From the NCBI RefSeq assembly GCF_003590335.1, contig NZ_MIET01000023.1:62001-126000 (forward strand): DNA of 64,000 nt, given 5' to 3'. Shown here in pieces: positions 1 to 11,268 of this stretch; the stretch's first letter is position 1, and every line of letters starts with the position of its first letter. This DNA is from Pseudoalteromonas sp. MSK9-3 (GTDB lineage: Bacteria > Pseudomonadota > Gammaproteobacteria > Enterobacterales > Alteromonadaceae). The notes beneath the pieces were generated by a model. It was given only the letters and a program-made list of their open reading frames with translations, was not told where the DNA came from and did no database searches. Made by a program: the position numbers and the translations under genes.

Positions 1-155
1 TCACGATTCATTAAGGCCGACAGAATATGATGCTGCTCTAATTGTGGTAATTGCTCATGCGCTAGCTCGCTAACGTATTCTAAAATCCGTTTTTTACTAT
101 TAAAAAGGACCGCAGCTTTACTGCAGTCCTTGTTGATTATTGAGCTTAATTTCAT
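1..155 (-). CDS. ptsN: Nitrogen-regulatory PTS IIA protein PtsN (N-terminal part, cut by window edge)
   Basis: Only the first 51 codons are in the window. The translation begins MKLSSIINKDCSKAAVLF and continues with SKKRILEYVSEL, the typical opening of EIIA-Ntr, a cytoplasmic phosphocarrier of the nitrogen PTS (PtsP-NPr-PtsN) that influences potassium transport and sigma-54-linked functions. The catalytic histidine lies beyond the edge and cannot be checked. The start is the ATG read from 155, two bases after the hpf stop codon, so it is very likely co-transcribed with rpoN and hpf. The rpoN-hpf-ptsN order is standard in gammaproteobacteria. Confidence 0.9.
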   Translation of the reverse strand, partial: MKLSSIINKDCSKAAVLFNSKKRILEYVSELAHEQLPQLEQHHILSALMNR

Positions 156-157
156 GA

Positions 158-445
158 TTAGTGTCGAGTAAGCTTCTCTTTATGTTTAATTACTTGTCTG
201 TCTAGCTTATCAACCAAACCATCGATAGCGGCATACATATCTTGATGCTCAGTAGAGGCAAAGACTTCAGCGCCACTGAGATGTAAGGTAGCTTCGGCTT
301 TCTGTACCAGCTTTTCAACATCTAAGATCACATGAACGTTATTAATATGATCAAAGTGCCTTTCTAGCTTCGCAAACTTGGTGTTGACATAGTCTCTTAG
401 TGATTCTGTAACTTCTACGTGACGACCAGTTAAATTTAGTTGCAT
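158..445 (-). CDS. hpf: Ribosome hibernation promoting factor (short HPF)
   Basis: A 95-residue cytoplasmic protein of the HPF/YfiA (sigma-54 modulation) family. It binds the 30S decoding region in stationary phase and promotes formation of inactive 100S ribosome dimers. The start MQLNLTGRHVEVTESL and the basic tail KHKEKLTRH are characteristic, and the length equals that of the short gammaproteobacterial form, with no C-terminal dimerisation domain. I prefer the ATG at 445 over the in-frame ATG at 451: the AGAAGG ribosome site sits 9 bases from the former but only 3 from the latter. It lies between rpoN and ptsN in the same operon. Confidence 0.95.
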   Translation of the reverse strand: MQLNLTGRHVEVTESLRDYVNTKFAKLERHFDHINNVHVILDVEKLVQKAEATLHLSGAEVFASTEHQDMYAAIDGLVDKLDRQVIKHKEKLTRH

Positions 446-473
446 AAGCATTTTCCTTCTTTGGTAATACGTC

Positions 474-1976
474 TTATATCAAGCTTTTACGCTGATTTGA
501 CGGTGGAATGGCTAACGACTCCCGATATTTTGCTATGGTACGTCGGGCCACTTTGATTCCTTGCTCTGCCAATATATCCGCAATTTTGCTATCACTTAAC
601 GGCTTAGCTGTATTTTCGGCGGCAATGAGCTTTTTGATCAATGCTCTAATCGCAGTGGAAGAGCATTCACCTCCGTTTTCAGTACTAACATGGCTTGAGA
701 AGAAATACTTCAACTCAAAAATACCCCTAGGTGTGTGCATATATTTTTGTGTAGTGACTCGAGAAATGGTCGACTCATGCATCTCTACCATTTCAGCCAC
801 ATCATTAAGCACCATGGGTTTCATTGCTTCAGGGCCATGTTCAAAGAATGCCTGTTGTTGCTGCACAATGCAATTAGTAACTTTCATTAAAGTGTCATTG
901 CGGCTCTCTAAACTTTTAATAAACCATTTCGCTTCTTGTAAATGTGAGCGGATAAATTGGCTATCCGTACTCGATTTTACTGATCGCGACATCGCAGCAT
1001 AATGATCATTAACCCTGATTTTAGGCATTGAATCAGGATTTAGCTCTACCAACCAACGACCTTTTACTTTTTTAACCGACACATCAGGGATCACATATTC
1101 TGACTCTTCACGAATAATACTGGCAGCTGGTTTTGGATTTAAGCTGTGGATCAGGGTCATGACATCTTTTAAATCCGATTCTTTGAGTTTAGTCTTCTTC
1201 ATCAAAGTTCGGTAGTCACGACTAGCAAGTAAATCGATATGATCTGTTAATATTTGTTTTGTTTGCTCTAACCAAGGTGTCGCTTTATCAAACTGGTTCA
1301 ACTGAATACATAAACACTCTTGTAAACTTCTAGCTGCAATACCGACAGGATCAAATAGCTGAATGCGTTTGAGTACGGCTTCTATTTCATCGAGCTCAAT
1401 GCCTTCTTCGGAACTGCCGTCGTTTAAGCTATCTAAAATTTCTTCTGTAGATAAGGTTAACAAGCCGCCATCATCAACCGCTTCGACAATTGCGACTGCG
1501 ATGCCTCTATCGGTATCGCTAAAAGGGGTAAGCTCTAGCTGCCACATGAGATATTCATGTAGGGTTTCACTGGTTTCCCCTTGGTACATGTTCTCATCTT
1601 CAGGCATAGGGCCACTGCTGGCCGCCGGGGCTGCACTCATGTACTCGTCCCAAGTAACGTCCATGGCAAGTTCTTCGCTGACAGTGTCTTTACTCATAGC
1701 AGCGTCAGAATCTAGTTCGTAATCGCTAACCGGCGCCTCGTCAGTGGTATCTGAACCTGTCTCATCTTTACTTAGTTCTTTGTGTTCTTTTTCTCTATTA
1801 TCACTGTCGTTGTCATGCTCTGATTCTTCAACTTCTAGCAAGGGATTACTGTCTAGTGCTTCTTGAATTTCTTGCTGAAGATCGAGCGTGCTCAGTTGCA
1901 GCAAGCGAATAGCCTGCTGTAACTGTGGTGTCATGGTTAATTGCTGGCCCATGCGCAGCTGTAGCGATTGCCTCAT
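474..1976 (-). CDS. rpoN: RNA polymerase sigma-54 factor RpoN
   Basis: Sigma-54 (500 aa) directs core polymerase to -24/-12 promoters and needs AAA+ activators to open them. Region I at the N-terminus is Gln/Leu-rich ([20 protein letters not shown]) and binds activators. It is followed by a strongly acidic linker (about residues 50-125), the core-binding domain, a helix-turn-helix near residues 385-415 and the RpoN box [10 protein letters not shown] at 477-486 that reads the -24 element. Length is slightly above the 477 aa of E. coli, mostly through the acidic linker. It follows lptB by 56 bases and precedes hpf, as in most gammaproteobacteria. Confidence 0.98.
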   Translation of the reverse strand: MRQSLQLRMGQQLTMTPQLQQAIRLLQLSTLDLQQEIQEALDSNPLLEVEESEHDNDSDNREKEHKELSKDETGSDTTDEAPVSDYELDSDAAMSKDTVSEELAMDVTWDEYMSAAPAASSGPMPEDENMYQGETSETLHEYLMWQLELTPFSDTDRGIAVAIVEAVDDGGLLTLSTEEILDSLNDGSSEEGIELDEIEAVLKRIQLFDPVGIAARSLQECLCIQLNQFDKATPWLEQTKQILTDHIDLLASRDYRTLMKKTKLKESDLKDVMTLIHSLNPKPAASIIREESEYVIPDVSVKKVKGRWLVELNPDSMPKIRVNDHYAAMSRSVKSSTDSQFIRSHLQEAKWFIKSLESRNDTLMKVTNCIVQQQQAFFEHGPEAMKPMVLNDVAEMVEMHESTISRVTTQKYMHTPRGIFELKYFFSSHVSTENGGECSSTAIRALIKKLIAAENTAKPLSDSKIADILAEQGIKVARRTIAKYRESLAIPPSNQRKSLI

Positions 1977-2032
1977 GTATCTCTAACAATCCTTTTCATT
2001 GTTCAATTATTAAAATTACCTAGGTGTATTAA

Positions 2033-2758
2033 CTATAGCCTGAATTGCTCACCAAGGTAGACATCTCGAACAGTTTGATCGGCGAGCACATGTTCAGGTG
2101 TGCCAGATGCAATTAATTCACCATGTGAAACAATGTACGCCTTTTCACACACATCGAGTGTTTCACGTACATTATGGTCTGTGATAAGAACACCTATACC
2201 GCGTTTTTTTAAATGTTCGATAATTTTCTTTATATCTAACACTGAAATAGGATCAACACCAGCAAAAGGCTCATCTAATAGGATAAATTTTGGATTTGCG
2301 GCTAAAGCGCGAGCAATTTCTACCCTGCGGCGTTCGCCACCAGATAATGCCATGCCCTGACTGGCACGTATGTGTTGAATATTAAACTCGTCTAAGAGTT
2401 CGTTAAGCAGCTGTTCTCGATCTGCCTTGCTGAGATCTTTACGTGTTTCCAAGATTGCCATTAAATTTTGATAAACAGTGAGTTTACGAAAGATAGATGA
2501 CTCTTGTGGTAAATAGCCAATGCCAAGCCGTGCTCGGCTATGCATGGGTAATAAAGTAATGTCTTGATCATCGATGGTAACGGTACCATTGTCGCTTGGT
2601 ACGAGCCCCACAATCATGTAAAAGCTGGTGGTTTTACCTGCGCCATTGGGGCCTAATAGGCCAACGATACTGCCCGCTTCAACACTGAGACTGACATTTT
2701 TGACGACCTGACGGCCTTTATAGCTTTTAGCCAAAGCTTGTGCAGTGAGTGTGCTCAT
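2033..2758 (-). CDS. lptB: LPS export ABC transporter ATPase LptB
   Basis: Cytoplasmic ATPase of the LptB2FGC complex that extracts LPS from the inner membrane and pushes it along the periplasmic Lpt bridge. The 241-aa protein has Walker [10 protein letters not shown] (36-44), the ABC signature LSGGE (138-142) and Walker B ILLDEP followed by the D-loop. Two bases separate its start from the lptA stop, giving an lptC-lptA-lptB unit. lptF and lptG are not in this window, which is normal because they usually sit elsewhere. Confidence 0.98.
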   Translation of the reverse strand: MSTLTAQALAKSYKGRQVVKNVSLSVEAGSIVGLLGPNGAGKTTSFYMIVGLVPSDNGTVTIDDQDITLLPMHSRARLGIGYLPQESSIFRKLTVYQNLMAILETRKDLSKADREQLLNELLDEFNIQHIRASQGMALSGGERRRVEIARALAANPKFILLDEPFAGVDPISVLDIKKIIEHLKKRGIGVLITDHNVRETLDVCEKAYIVSHGELIASGTPEHVLADQTVRDVYLGEQFRL

Positions 2759-2760
2759 AG

Positions 2761-3285
2761 TTATTTGCCTTGATCTTTATCTGATTTTTTTTCTGGCACT
2801 AAGATGGTATGAACACGGCCGGTATTTTGATTGCCTCTGTCGGCATTAATTAGTTGCTTTTCCATATCATAGGTTATGGATTGTGCTTTGATAATTTGCC
2901 CCGCCTGATTAATTTCAGCATCGCCTTTTATAATGAGCATTTTATTTGCAACGTCATAGCGTACTTCTTGTGCACTGGCACTTAATAAAGTGCCGTCAGC
3001 TTGTTTTTCACTGAAAAGTGCGGGGCTGCCGGTCGCAACAAGCAGTTGTTTGTTTTCACCGAGCTCTGCTCTGCGGTGAACTTCCAAGCGGTCTGCGTTT
3101 ATTTGTCTATTGCCATGAATAATTTCGACGTTCTGTTCAAAAATACCGATGTTGGTTTTTAATTGTGCTTGTTGTTTACCTGCTTTTATCGATACTTCGG
3201 ATGCAAAGGAGTCGCTTTGAGCTAGGGCTATTTGACTCAGTGTTAATCCTATAAAGGCGACAGTAACTTTCAATTTATTGATCAT
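2761..3285 (-). CDS. lptA: LPS transport periplasmic bridge protein LptA
   Basis: LptA (174 aa from the chosen start) forms the periplasmic filament that carries LPS between LptC and LptD. It has a signal peptide ([21 protein letters not shown]) followed by an OstA-type beta-jellyroll region with repeated strands such as [10 protein letters not shown], and a Lys/Asp-rich tail. I chose the ATG at 3285, which begins directly with the signal peptide and overlaps the end of lptC by 11 bases; an upstream alternative at 3318 would add 11 unusual residues ahead of it. Same operon as lptC and lptB. Confidence 0.93.
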   Translation of the reverse strand: MINKLKVTVAFIGLTLSQIALAQSDSFASEVSIKAGKQQAQLKTNIGIFEQNVEIIHGNRQINADRLEVHRRAELGENKQLLVATGSPALFSEKQADGTLLSASAQEVRYDVANKMLIIKGDAEINQAGQIIKAQSITYDMEKQLINADRGNQNTGRVHTILVPEKKSDKDQGK

Positions 3286-3829
3286 AGTAAACGGTTCTTG
3301 TATGGTTAATGAGCTCAATCACCTCGGTGTTTAAGTCGGCGAGCAAGCCTTTCCCTGTTATCATTAAGTCAGGCCCAGAGATTTTTACGGGCTGTTCTGA
3401 CTGCATTAATCGTTTGGTAATTTCGACACGAATATGATCGGCATTTATGTGCGTGATCATGGCTTTGTCGGTTAAATTTTTTGCCACTACATCACCTTCT
3501 AAAATCAGTGTGTTGTTTTCATATAAAGTGGCTTCTTTTGCCGTGATTTTCCAATTCATAGTGCCATTATATAAGGTGAAAATGGGCGCTTCGAAATGAC
3601 TAAATCCAAGCTCTTGGTATAGCTCCATTTTTTTTGCTGTAACAGTATGGCTGCGTACACCGGTTTCATTATAAATTGTTTGCTGTAACTCAGTGGCAAT
3701 ATAATCTGGTTTCGCTATTACATCTTGGGTATTGTTTTGAGAGGTAGATGGCTGAGATAAATAGGGGTACCACAGCCAGCCCATAGTTAGTAAAAATAAT
3801 CCCAATACTGCAATGCGATTTGTGGTCAT
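3275..3829 (-). CDS. lptC: LPS export inner-membrane anchor LptC
   Basis: LptC (184 aa) is a single-pass inner-membrane protein that receives LPS from LptB2FG and hands it to LptA. One N-terminal membrane segment (about residues 4-22, RIAVLGLFLLTMGWLWYPYL) is followed by a periplasmic OstA-like beta-sheet domain. It overlaps kdsC by 4 bases (ATGA) and lptA by 11, so the three are translationally coupled. The assignment rests on position as much as on sequence, because LptC sequences are poorly conserved. Confidence 0.93.
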   Translation of the reverse strand: MTTNRIAVLGLFLLTMGWLWYPYLSQPSTSQNNTQDVIAKPDYIATELQQTIYNETGVRSHTVTAKKMELYQELGFSHFEAPIFTLYNGTMNWKITAKEATLYENNTLILEGDVVAKNLTDKAMITHINADHIRVEITKRLMQSEQPVKISGPDLMITGKGLLADLNTEVIELINHTRTVYYDQ

Positions 3830-4377
3830 GCGCTTGTTCCTTCGCTACCAAGACTATGTCCTTGTGCCAGCATGAGTAAATCGGTTAACTCGCGGACCGC
3901 GCCAAAGCCACCTGGTAATTGCGTTGTATAGTGTGATAGGCGTTTAATAAGGGGGTGTGCATCGTTTACGGCGACTGCGAAACCCACTTTCTCCATGACT
4001 GGCAGGTCTGGACCATCATCACCAATATAAGCAATTTCATCATCAGATAAATTTAACTCGTGTTTTAATTCATCATAGGCTATTAGCTTATTTTCTTGTC
4101 CTTGATAGATATACGGTACCGTTAAACTAGTCATTCTTTGCTGAACAATCTGTGAATGTCGGCCCGTGATCACCGCAACTTGTACGCCGCTATTTATGAG
4201 GGCTTTTATGCCAAACCCATCCTTTGTATTGAATGCTTTTAACTCTTCTCCATTGTTACCTAAATAAATACGGCCATCCGAGAAGACGCCATCGATATCA
4301 CAAATAAGTAATTTCACAGCAGCGGCTTTGCTTTCTACGAGGGGGGAAATTGGTTGGTATAAATCAGCAAACTGCAT
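3826..4377 (-). CDS. kdsC: Kdo-8-phosphate phosphatase KdsC
   Basis: Cytoplasmic HAD-superfamily phosphatase that removes phosphate from Kdo-8-phosphate to yield Kdo for the LPS inner core. The HAD motif I DIDGVFSDG is at residues 27-35 (nucleophile Asp27, acid/base Asp29); VITGRHS and the later GDDGPDLPVM supply motifs II and IV. The protein is a C0-type HAD phosphatase without a cap domain, and 183 aa is the usual length. Its start abuts the kdsD stop and its end overlaps lptC by 4 bases. Confidence 0.97.
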   Translation of the reverse strand: MQFADLYQPISPLVESKAAAVKLLICDIDGVFSDGRIYLGNNGEELKAFNTKDGFGIKALINSGVQVAVITGRHSQIVQQRMTSLTVPYIYQGQENKLIAYDELKHELNLSDDEIAYIGDDGPDLPVMEKVGFAVAVNDAHPLIKRLSHYTTQLPGGFGAVRELTDLLMLAQGHSLGSEGTSA

Positions 4378-5349
4378 TTACAGTACTCCCGCTTTTAATA
4401 AATCTTGCGTATTAAGTGCACCAATCGGGCGTTGTTCATCGTCTATGACAATTAAGCCATTGATTCGTTTCGTTTCCATAATATTTAATGCTTCAGCTGC
4501 AAGTATATTCGGGTGAATGGTGGCACAGCCTTTGGTCATAACATCATTAATAACGGCGTTATGTAAATCTACTCGCTGTTCTATAATACGTCGCAAGTCA
4601 CCATCAGTAAAAATACCACATAATCGTGAGTCTGCATCAACAACAGCAGTCATACCTAACCCTTTTGCTGACATTTCAAAGAGTGCCGTTTTTACCGTAT
4701 CATCATTAGTGACTATAGGCACTTGCTCGCCTTTATGCATGATATCTGCAATGGTTAGCAATAAACGTTTACCTAATGCGCCTCCAGGATGTGATAATGC
4801 AAAATCATCAGCAGTAAAGCCTCGTGCTTCGAGTAAAGCAACTGCGAGTGCATCACCCATTACTAGGGTTGCTGTTGTACTCGCTGTGGGTGCTAAGCCA
4901 AGCGGGCATGCTTCTTTAGAAACTGTAATACACAAATGAATATCGGCTAATTGTGCAATACTTGATTGTGGGTTTCCTGTCATGGCGATGGTTTTAGCGC
5001 CAATTCGCTTTATGACTGGAATAATGCTCATTATTTCTACTGTTTCACCAGAGTTAGAAATAAGCAGCACAACATCATGCTTGGTGATCATGCCTAAATC
5101 ACCATGGCTGGCCTCACCTGGGTGAACAAAAAATGCGGGCGTACCTGTACTTGCCAAAGTTGCGGCGATTTTATTACCGATATGTCCAGATTTACCCATG
5201 CCAATAACGATGGTTCTACCAATACAGTCAAATATTGTTTGGCAACTTTTTTCAAAGTGCTCGTCTATATATTGCGTTATTTCATCAATGGCTTGGCGCT
5301 CGATATCGATAACAGCTCTAGCCGTTTTTGAAAAGTTAATTTGGGTCAT
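4378..5349 (-). CDS. kdsD: D-arabinose-5-phosphate isomerase KdsD
   Basis: Interconverts ribulose-5-phosphate and arabinose-5-phosphate, the first dedicated step to Kdo. The 323-aa protein has an N-terminal SIS sugar isomerase domain (GMGKSGHIGNKIAATLASTG, later HPGEASHGDLGM and SNSGET) and two C-terminal CBS domains (about 200-323). It follows yrbG by 16 bases and adjoins kdsC. The kdsD-kdsC-lptCAB order is standard and puts Kdo supply and LPS export under shared transcription. Confidence 0.97.
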   Translation of the reverse strand: MTQINFSKTARAVIDIERQAIDEITQYIDEHFEKSCQTIFDCIGRTIVIGMGKSGHIGNKIAATLASTGTPAFFVHPGEASHGDLGMITKHDVVLLISNSGETVEIMSIIPVIKRIGAKTIAMTGNPQSSIAQLADIHLCITVSKEACPLGLAPTASTTATLVMGDALAVALLEARGFTADDFALSHPGGALGKRLLLTIADIMHKGEQVPIVTNDDTVKTALFEMSAKGLGMTAVVDADSRLCGIFTDGDLRRIIEQRVDLHNAVINDVMTKGCATIHPNILAAEALNIMETKRINGLIVIDDEQRPIGALNTQDLLKAGVL

Positions 5350-5365
5350 ATAGGCAGTCCATTGT

Positions 5366-6322
5366 TTAAATAATGTAATACATGTAGCCGATGAATGCTG
5401 CTAATAATAGCCCACCTTCAAGACGATTAATTCTGCGTGTACCTGTGAGACTCAAGCTCATGATGATTAACGCAAGTGTTGCAGCAAGCATAACAAAAAT
5501 ATCTCGTTGAGCGATATTTGCATCTAATGTGGCAGGGTTTAAAATACCAGCGATAGAGAGTACAGCTAAAATGTTGAAAATGTTTGAACCGATAATATTA
5601 CCCAAGGCTAAATCATCTTCTTTTTTGAGTACACCAGCAATACAGGCTGCAAGCTCAGGCAGGCTGGTACCAATGGCGATGATGGTTAAGCCAATAAGCA
5701 AATCACTCATGCCAAAGAACTTGGCAATATCAACTGCAGAACCTATCAGGTAATGAGAGCTTATAGGGAGTAGCACCATACCTACAACGAGCCATAATAC
5801 GGCTTTTTTGGTCGGAACATTGTTTGGCACCTCATCACAAGCTTCGCTAACAAGAGGATCGTCCTGATTGCCGGTTTGTTTGGTGATAACGATAAGCGCC
5901 AATAAAAATAATACAAAGCCGACAAGTAATAGCGTACCTTCCGTAGCACTGAAGTAGTTATCACTAATAATTAGCCAAGCGCCAAGAGACACAATGACCA
6001 ATAAAGGCATTTCTCGCTTTAAAATTCCTGAGCTCACAGATAATGGGCGTAATAAAGCGGTAATACCTAAAACGAGCAATATGTTGGCAATATTTGAACC
6101 TACAGCATTACCAACTGCGGTATCTGTTTTGTCCGCTAAGGCAGCTTGAGCTGCAACCATCATTTCAGGAGCTGATGATCCCATTGCGACAATTGTTAAA
6201 CCAACGATGAGTGTGGGAACACCAAAATTTCGAGCCAATGCAGCTGCGCCAAAAACAAAACGATCTGCGCTCCAAACAAGCGCTGCAAAACCTAATATTA
6301 GAACGATGAAAGATAAAACCAT
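5366..6322 (-). CDS. yrbG: Calcium/sodium antiporter, YrbG family
   Basis: Inner-membrane cation exchanger of the CaCA superfamily (318 aa). The two inverted repeats are clear: an alpha-1 half with GSSAPEM and GSNIANI, and an alpha-2 half with GTSLPEL and GSNIFNI. About ten hydrophobic segments are visible, with a polar loop near residues 150-170. It heads the kds/lpt operon on the minus strand and is divergent from mlaF, sharing a 191-bp intergenic region in which I could not place promoter boxes with confidence. Ion specificity cannot be told from sequence alone. Confidence 0.93.
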   Translation of the reverse strand: MVLSFIVLILGFAALVWSADRFVFGAAALARNFGVPTLIVGLTIVAMGSSAPEMMVAAQAALADKTDTAVGNAVGSNIANILLVLGITALLRPLSVSSGILKREMPLLVIVSLGAWLIISDNYFSATEGTLLLVGFVLFLLALIVITKQTGNQDDPLVSEACDEVPNNVPTKKAVLWLVVGMVLLPISSHYLIGSAVDIAKFFGMSDLLIGLTIIAIGTSLPELAACIAGVLKKEDDLALGNIIGSNIFNILAVLSIAGILNPATLDANIAQRDIFVMLAATLALIIMSLSLTGTRRINRLEGGLLLAAFIGYMYYII

Positions 6323-6513
6323 TAAAAGTTATGCCAAGTAATAAAACGTCATTGGCGTAAATAGTACCAAAACCCAGAAAAAAAGTATAAATAAAAGGGG
6401 CTGGTTGATTGGAAGGTTCGGGTAAGTTTGTTGATACTACGGATTAAATTAAGGCGTTAATATTACAAAATTTTACGAAATGTATTTTCCCTCAAGAGAT
6501 AAAAAATCGTATT

Positions 6514-7356
6514 ATGACAATATTAGCCGAACTAGATGTGGAGAGCGACTTGTCGCAAGCAATAGTTGAAATCAAGGATGTGACATTTTCACGCGGTGAA
6601 AAGACCATCTATAAAAACATGAGCTTTTCTGTTCCGAAGGGAAAAATCACCGCTATTATGGGCCCCAGTGGTATAGGTAAAACAACGATGCTACGCCTTA
6701 TCGGGGGCCAACTTAAACCCGATAGCGGTGATATATTATTCGAAGGCGCCAGTATTCCAAGTATGACGCGTAGTGCGTTATATGATGCACGAAAAAATAT
6801 GAGTATGCTGTTCCAAAGTGGTGCACTTTTTACTGATATGTCGGTGTTCGATAATGTTGCGTTCCCACTGAGAGAACATACAAAACTAAGTGAGGAGTTA
6901 ATTCGCTTAGTGGTGCTAATGAAGTTGCAAGCCGTAGGATTACGAGGGGCTAGTGAGTTAATGCCGTCGGAGCTGTCTGGTGGTATGGCACGTCGTGCCG
7001 CGTTAGCCAGAGCCATTGCACTGGACCCTGAACTTATTATGTATGATGAACCATTTGCTGGCCAAGACCCAATTTCTATGGGGGTTTTGGTTAAATTGAT
7101 AAAATCATTGAATGAAGTGTTAGGTTTGTCATCCTTGATTGTTACTCACGATGTGACAGAGGTCCTTAGTATTGCGGAGCATGTTGTCATTATTGCAGAG
7201 CAAGGTGTGATTGGCAGTGGCACAGCTGAAGAAATGTTGGCGCATAGCTCCCCACTAGTGCAGCAATTTCTACAAGGTCTATCTGACGGACCTGTTCCAT
7301 TTCACCAACCCGCGAGCCCTTATGAAGATGCGTTATTAACTCAAGGAGCTAGGTGA
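6514..7356 (+). CDS. mlaF: Phospholipid transport ABC ATPase MlaF
   Basis: Cytoplasmic ATPase of the MlaFEDB complex, which moves phospholipids between the inner membrane and the periplasmic carrier MlaC to keep the outer leaflet free of phospholipid. Walker A GPSGIGKT is at 50-57, the signature LSGGM at 154-158 and Walker B LIMYDEP at 174-180. At 280 aa it is near the family length. The ribosome site is weak (AGAG well upstream of ATG). First gene of mlaFEDCB-ibaG-murA. Confidence 0.96.
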   Translation: MTILAELDVESDLSQAIVEIKDVTFSRGEKTIYKNMSFSVPKGKITAIMGPSGIGKTTMLRLIGGQLKPDSGDILFEGASIPSMTRSALYDARKNMSMLFQSGALFTDMSVFDNVAFPLREHTKLSEELIRLVVLMKLQAVGLRGASELMPSELSGGMARRAALARAIALDPELIMYDEPFAGQDPISMGVLVKLIKSLNEVLGLSSLIVTHDVTEVLSIAEHVVIIAEQGVIGSGTAEEMLAHSSPLVQQFLQGLSDGPVPFHQPASPYEDALLTQGAR

Positions 7357-8132
7357 TGGATTTTTTACAAAAGTTGGGCCACAAAACACTCAGTCGATTT
7401 GCGGCATTAGGACGTTCGACCCGCATGTTAATTGGTGCGCTAGTAAACATTCCTAACCCAAGAAAGGGCACACCTTTACTGATCCGCCAGTTGTACATGA
7501 TAGGTCATCAGTCATTGCTTATTATTATGGTGTCTGGGTTGTTTATAGGTATGGTGCTGGCGTTACAAGGGTATACAGTACTCGTCGGGTATGGCGCAGA
7601 AGACAGTTTGGGACCCTTGGTTGCATTAAGTTTATTACGTGAATTAGGCCCTGTTGTAACAGCGTTGCTCTTCGCTGGTCGAGCTGGCAGCGCACTCACG
7701 GCGGAAATTGGCCTCATGAAAGCAACGGAACAGCTTTCAAGTTTGGAGATGATGGCGATTGACCCTTTAAAGCGAGTGATTGCGCCGCGTTTTTGGGCTG
7801 GCTTTATCAGTATGCCGATTTTGGCACTTATTTTTTCAGCGGTGGCTATTTTAGGTGCTCATTTAGTGGGTGTTGATTGGCTGGGTGTTGATTCAGGAAG
7901 TTTTTGGTCAATTATGCAAGCGCAAGTGTCATTCGAAAAAGATATTCTTAACGGCATTATCAAAAGCTTTGTGTTTGCTTTGGTCGTGACGTGGATTGCG
8001 CTTTACAAAGGGTATGATTGTATTCCGACCTCGGAAGGTATAAGTAAGGCAACAACAGAGACAGTAGTACATTCTTCATTGGCAGTGTTAGGATTTGATT
8101 TCTTACTAACTGCTGTGATGTTTTCAGGTTAA
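7356..8132 (+). CDS. mlaE: Phospholipid transport permease MlaE
   Basis: Inner-membrane permease of the Mla ABC complex (258 aa). An amphipathic N-terminal stretch is followed by about five hydrophobic segments and the MlaE family core with [18 protein letters not shown] and [11 protein letters not shown]. The ATG at 7356 overlaps the mlaF stop by one base and has AAGGAG 7 bases upstream, so I prefer it to the GTG at 7353. Confidence 0.96.
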   Translation: MDFLQKLGHKTLSRFAALGRSTRMLIGALVNIPNPRKGTPLLIRQLYMIGHQSLLIIMVSGLFIGMVLALQGYTVLVGYGAEDSLGPLVALSLLRELGPVVTALLFAGRAGSALTAEIGLMKATEQLSSLEMMAIDPLKRVIAPRFWAGFISMPILALIFSAVAILGAHLVGVDWLGVDSGSFWSIMQAQVSFEKDILNGIIKSFVFALVVTWIALYKGYDCIPTSEGISKATTETVVHSSLAVLGFDFLLTAVMFSG

Positions 8133-8146
8133 AAGGTTTTAAAGTC

Positions 8147-8695
8147 ATGAATACACGGAAAATAGAGATTTTAGTAGGTTTGTTTGTTGCGTTAGGCGTT
8201 ATCGCATTTGCTGTACTCGCGCTAAAAGTAGCGAATTCAGGCATTAGCGGTAGTGGTGAGTCTTATTTATTAAACGCGAAATTTGAAAATATTGGATCGT
8301 TAAAAGCCAGAGCGCCCATTAAAGTCGGTGGGGTGGTGATTGGTCGCGTTGAGGGGATCAGTATTCACCCACAAGAATTTGTGCCTGTGGTGAATATGAA
8401 AATAGATGCAAACTATGAATGTCAGTTTTCAGACACAACATCAGTGTCTATTTTAACCTCGGGTATTTTAGGGGAGCAATATTTAGGGATCTCTCCTGTT
8501 ATTGCTTCAGAGTCGGCGCGTCAGTCTTGTTTGGGCAATGATACCGTGGGTAATAGTGAAGCAGATGAACTTGATGATCTCTTTGGGGTTGAAAGTAAAG
8601 CGCTGAAAAATGGTGACATGATTGCTGATACGAAGTCTGCACTTGTACTAGAAGAGCTTATTGGTCAGTTCTTATTTAATCAAGGCGGTGAATAA
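8147..8695 (+). CDS. mlaD: MCE-domain substrate-binding protein MlaD
   Basis: Membrane-anchored MCE protein (182 aa) that forms a hexameric ring on the periplasmic face of MlaFEDB. One N-terminal membrane segment (about 7-26, ILVGLFVALGVIAFAVLAL) precedes a single MCE domain (about 38-118, with IGSLKARAPIKVGGVVIGRV). The C-terminal tail (130-182) is predicted helical, as in the family. It lies 14 bases after mlaE and 2 bases before mlaC. Confidence 0.97.
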   Translation: MNTRKIEILVGLFVALGVIAFAVLALKVANSGISGSGESYLLNAKFENIGSLKARAPIKVGGVVIGRVEGISIHPQEFVPVVNMKIDANYECQFSDTTSVSILTSGILGEQYLGISPVIASESARQSCLGNDTVGNSEADELDDLFGVESKALKNGDMIADTKSALVLEELIGQFLFNQGGE

Positions 8696-8697
8696 TC

Positions 8698-9381
8698 ATG
8701 ATGGTTTATCGTAATTTACTGAATATGCTTGTATTGGCATTATCAATTTTTAGTGTACAAGTCGCCGCTGAAGTTGATTTGAAAGACCCGTATAAAATGG
8801 TACAGCAAGTGGCAGATAATACCTTTCAACGCGTTGCTAGAGACCAAGACAAGGTTCAAAAAAGTAGAGAGCACCTAAGAGTTATCGTAGAAGAAGAGTT
8901 GATGCCATATATTGATTATAAATATGCAGCGTATCGAGTACTCGGAAGCTATATACAAAAAATTCGCACGATGGAAGATAAGCAAGAAAAAGCACAAGCA
9001 ATTGCGCATGTACGTACTTTTATTGATGTATTCCAACGTTACTTAGTGGCGACGTATGCGGGGGTATTTACACAATATACAAACCAAAAAGTTGAGTTTG
9101 GTGCCGCTAAGAGTTTTGCTGCTGATGACGTGGCCATCGTGAATACTAAAATTGTTGAAGCGGGTAAGCCGGATATTCGCATCGACTTTAAAGTGCGTAA
9201 AGGCAAGAATAATGAATGGCGTGCTTACGATATGATGGCGGAAGGGATCAGTTTGTTGGATGCAAAGCAAACCGAATTACACGGTATTTTACGCCAGCAA
9301 GGAATTGAGCATGTGATCAAGTTACTTGATAAGAAAAGCCGATTACCAGTGCAATTTAGGGGGGATGATGGCAACAGCTAA
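8698..9381 (+). CDS. mlaC: Periplasmic phospholipid carrier MlaC
   Basis: Soluble periplasmic carrier (227 aa) that shuttles phospholipid between the outer-membrane MlaA complex and MlaD. A signal peptide occupies about residues 1-24 (LNMLVLALSIFSVQVAAE). The Tol_Tol_Ttg2 family core follows, with LMPYIDYKYAAYRVLG and the C-terminal MAEGISLLDAKQTEL. Two adjacent ATG codons open the frame; either could be used. The 3' end overlaps mlaB by 17 bases. Confidence 0.95.
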   Translation: MMVYRNLLNMLVLALSIFSVQVAAEVDLKDPYKMVQQVADNTFQRVARDQDKVQKSREHLRVIVEEELMPYIDYKYAAYRVLGSYIQKIRTMEDKQEKAQAIAHVRTFIDVFQRYLVATYAGVFTQYTNQKVEFGAAKSFAADDVAIVNTKIVEAGKPDIRIDFKVRKGKNNEWRAYDMMAEGISLLDAKQTELHGILRQQGIEHVIKLLDKKSRLPVQFRGDDGNS

Positions 9382-9667
9382 AGTTCACTTTAAACGCAAC
9401 GAAGAGGGCGTTGTTTTTATCAGCGGGGAACTAACACGAAATAGCCTCACAAATGAACGACTTCTTAATCAACAGCTAGAAAGTACGCAATCAGTCACCT
9501 ATTTTGACCTTTCTAGCGTATCAAGGGTTGACACAGCGGGCTTAGCTTGGTTAATTCACTCTTTAGGTAAATTGCAGCAGCAAGATAAACGTCTTGAGCT
9601 TAAGAATATACCTGAACAATTGCGCAATTTGATGGCATTGGGTCAGGTTTCAACCTTATTTGAGTGA
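9365..9667 (+). CDS. mlaB: STAS-domain Mla component MlaB
   Basis: Small cytoplasmic STAS protein (100 aa from this start) that binds and regulates MlaF in the MlaFEDB complex. The STAS fold is visible around [19 protein letters not shown], containing the conserved D-T-A-G-L motif. I chose the ATG at 9365 (a second ATG follows directly), after a G-rich AGGGGGG run that could act as ribosome site; an upstream in-frame start at 9326 would lie deep inside mlaC. The 17-base overlap with mlaC suggests coupled translation. Confidence 0.93.
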   Translation: MMATAKVHFKRNEEGVVFISGELTRNSLTNERLLNQQLESTQSVTYFDLSSVSRVDTAGLAWLIHSLGKLQQQDKRLELKNIPEQLRNLMALGQVSTLFE

Positions 9668-9672
9668 ATATA

Positions 9673-9930
9673 ATGGAAATAAACCAAGTCGAAACATTAT
9701 TAAAAGAGTCACTGGCTTTAGATGAAGTGATAGTAAAAGCAAATGGCAGTCATTATGAAGTGATTGCCGTTGGAGACTGTTTTGATGGATTAAGCCGAGT
9801 CAAAAAGCAGCAATTGGTTTATGGGCCATTAATGGAAACTATTTCCGATGGCACCATTCATGCTGTCAGTATTAAAGCTTTTACGCCAACAGAGTGGCAA
9901 AGAGAACGCAAATTTATGCTTCCGCAATAG
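9673..9930 (+). CDS. ibaG: BolA-family protein IbaG
   Basis: An 85-residue BolA-family protein (formerly YrbA), a partner of monothiol glutaredoxins in Fe-S handling and linked to acid response and envelope state. The BolA signature is clear: [20 protein letters not shown], then [16 protein letters not shown] and [10 protein letters not shown]. The cysteine at about residue 37 and the conserved histidines are present. The ATG at 9673 fits homologues better than the GTG at 9664. Its place between mlaB and murA is conserved in gammaproteobacteria. Confidence 0.94.
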   Translation: MEINQVETLLKESLALDEVIVKANGSHYEVIAVGDCFDGLSRVKKQQLVYGPLMETISDGTIHAVSIKAFTPTEWQRERKFMLPQ

Positions 9931-11199
<1,269 letters not shown>

Positions 11200-11213
11200 C
11201 TCAGCAATGTCTT

Positions 11214-11268
11214 AAAAGCGAGTGATGTGGATACTGGAATAAACCAGCATGTCATTGCTCGCTTTTTT
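11214..11268 (+). terminator. Rho-independent terminator after murA, shared with degS
   Basis: A long hairpin with an outer arm AAAAGCGAG...CTCGCTTTT (extended by two wobble pairs to ATG/CAT), an inner arm CTGG/CCAG and a run of six T. The degS stop codon on the minus strand lies in the T run, so the structure serves the convergent genes murA and degS from both sides. Confidence 0.88.

Noticed and set aside
508..1002. 164-codon frame opposite rpoN
   Set aside because: Fully antisense to a conserved sigma-54 gene; no ribosome site and no recognisable protein features.
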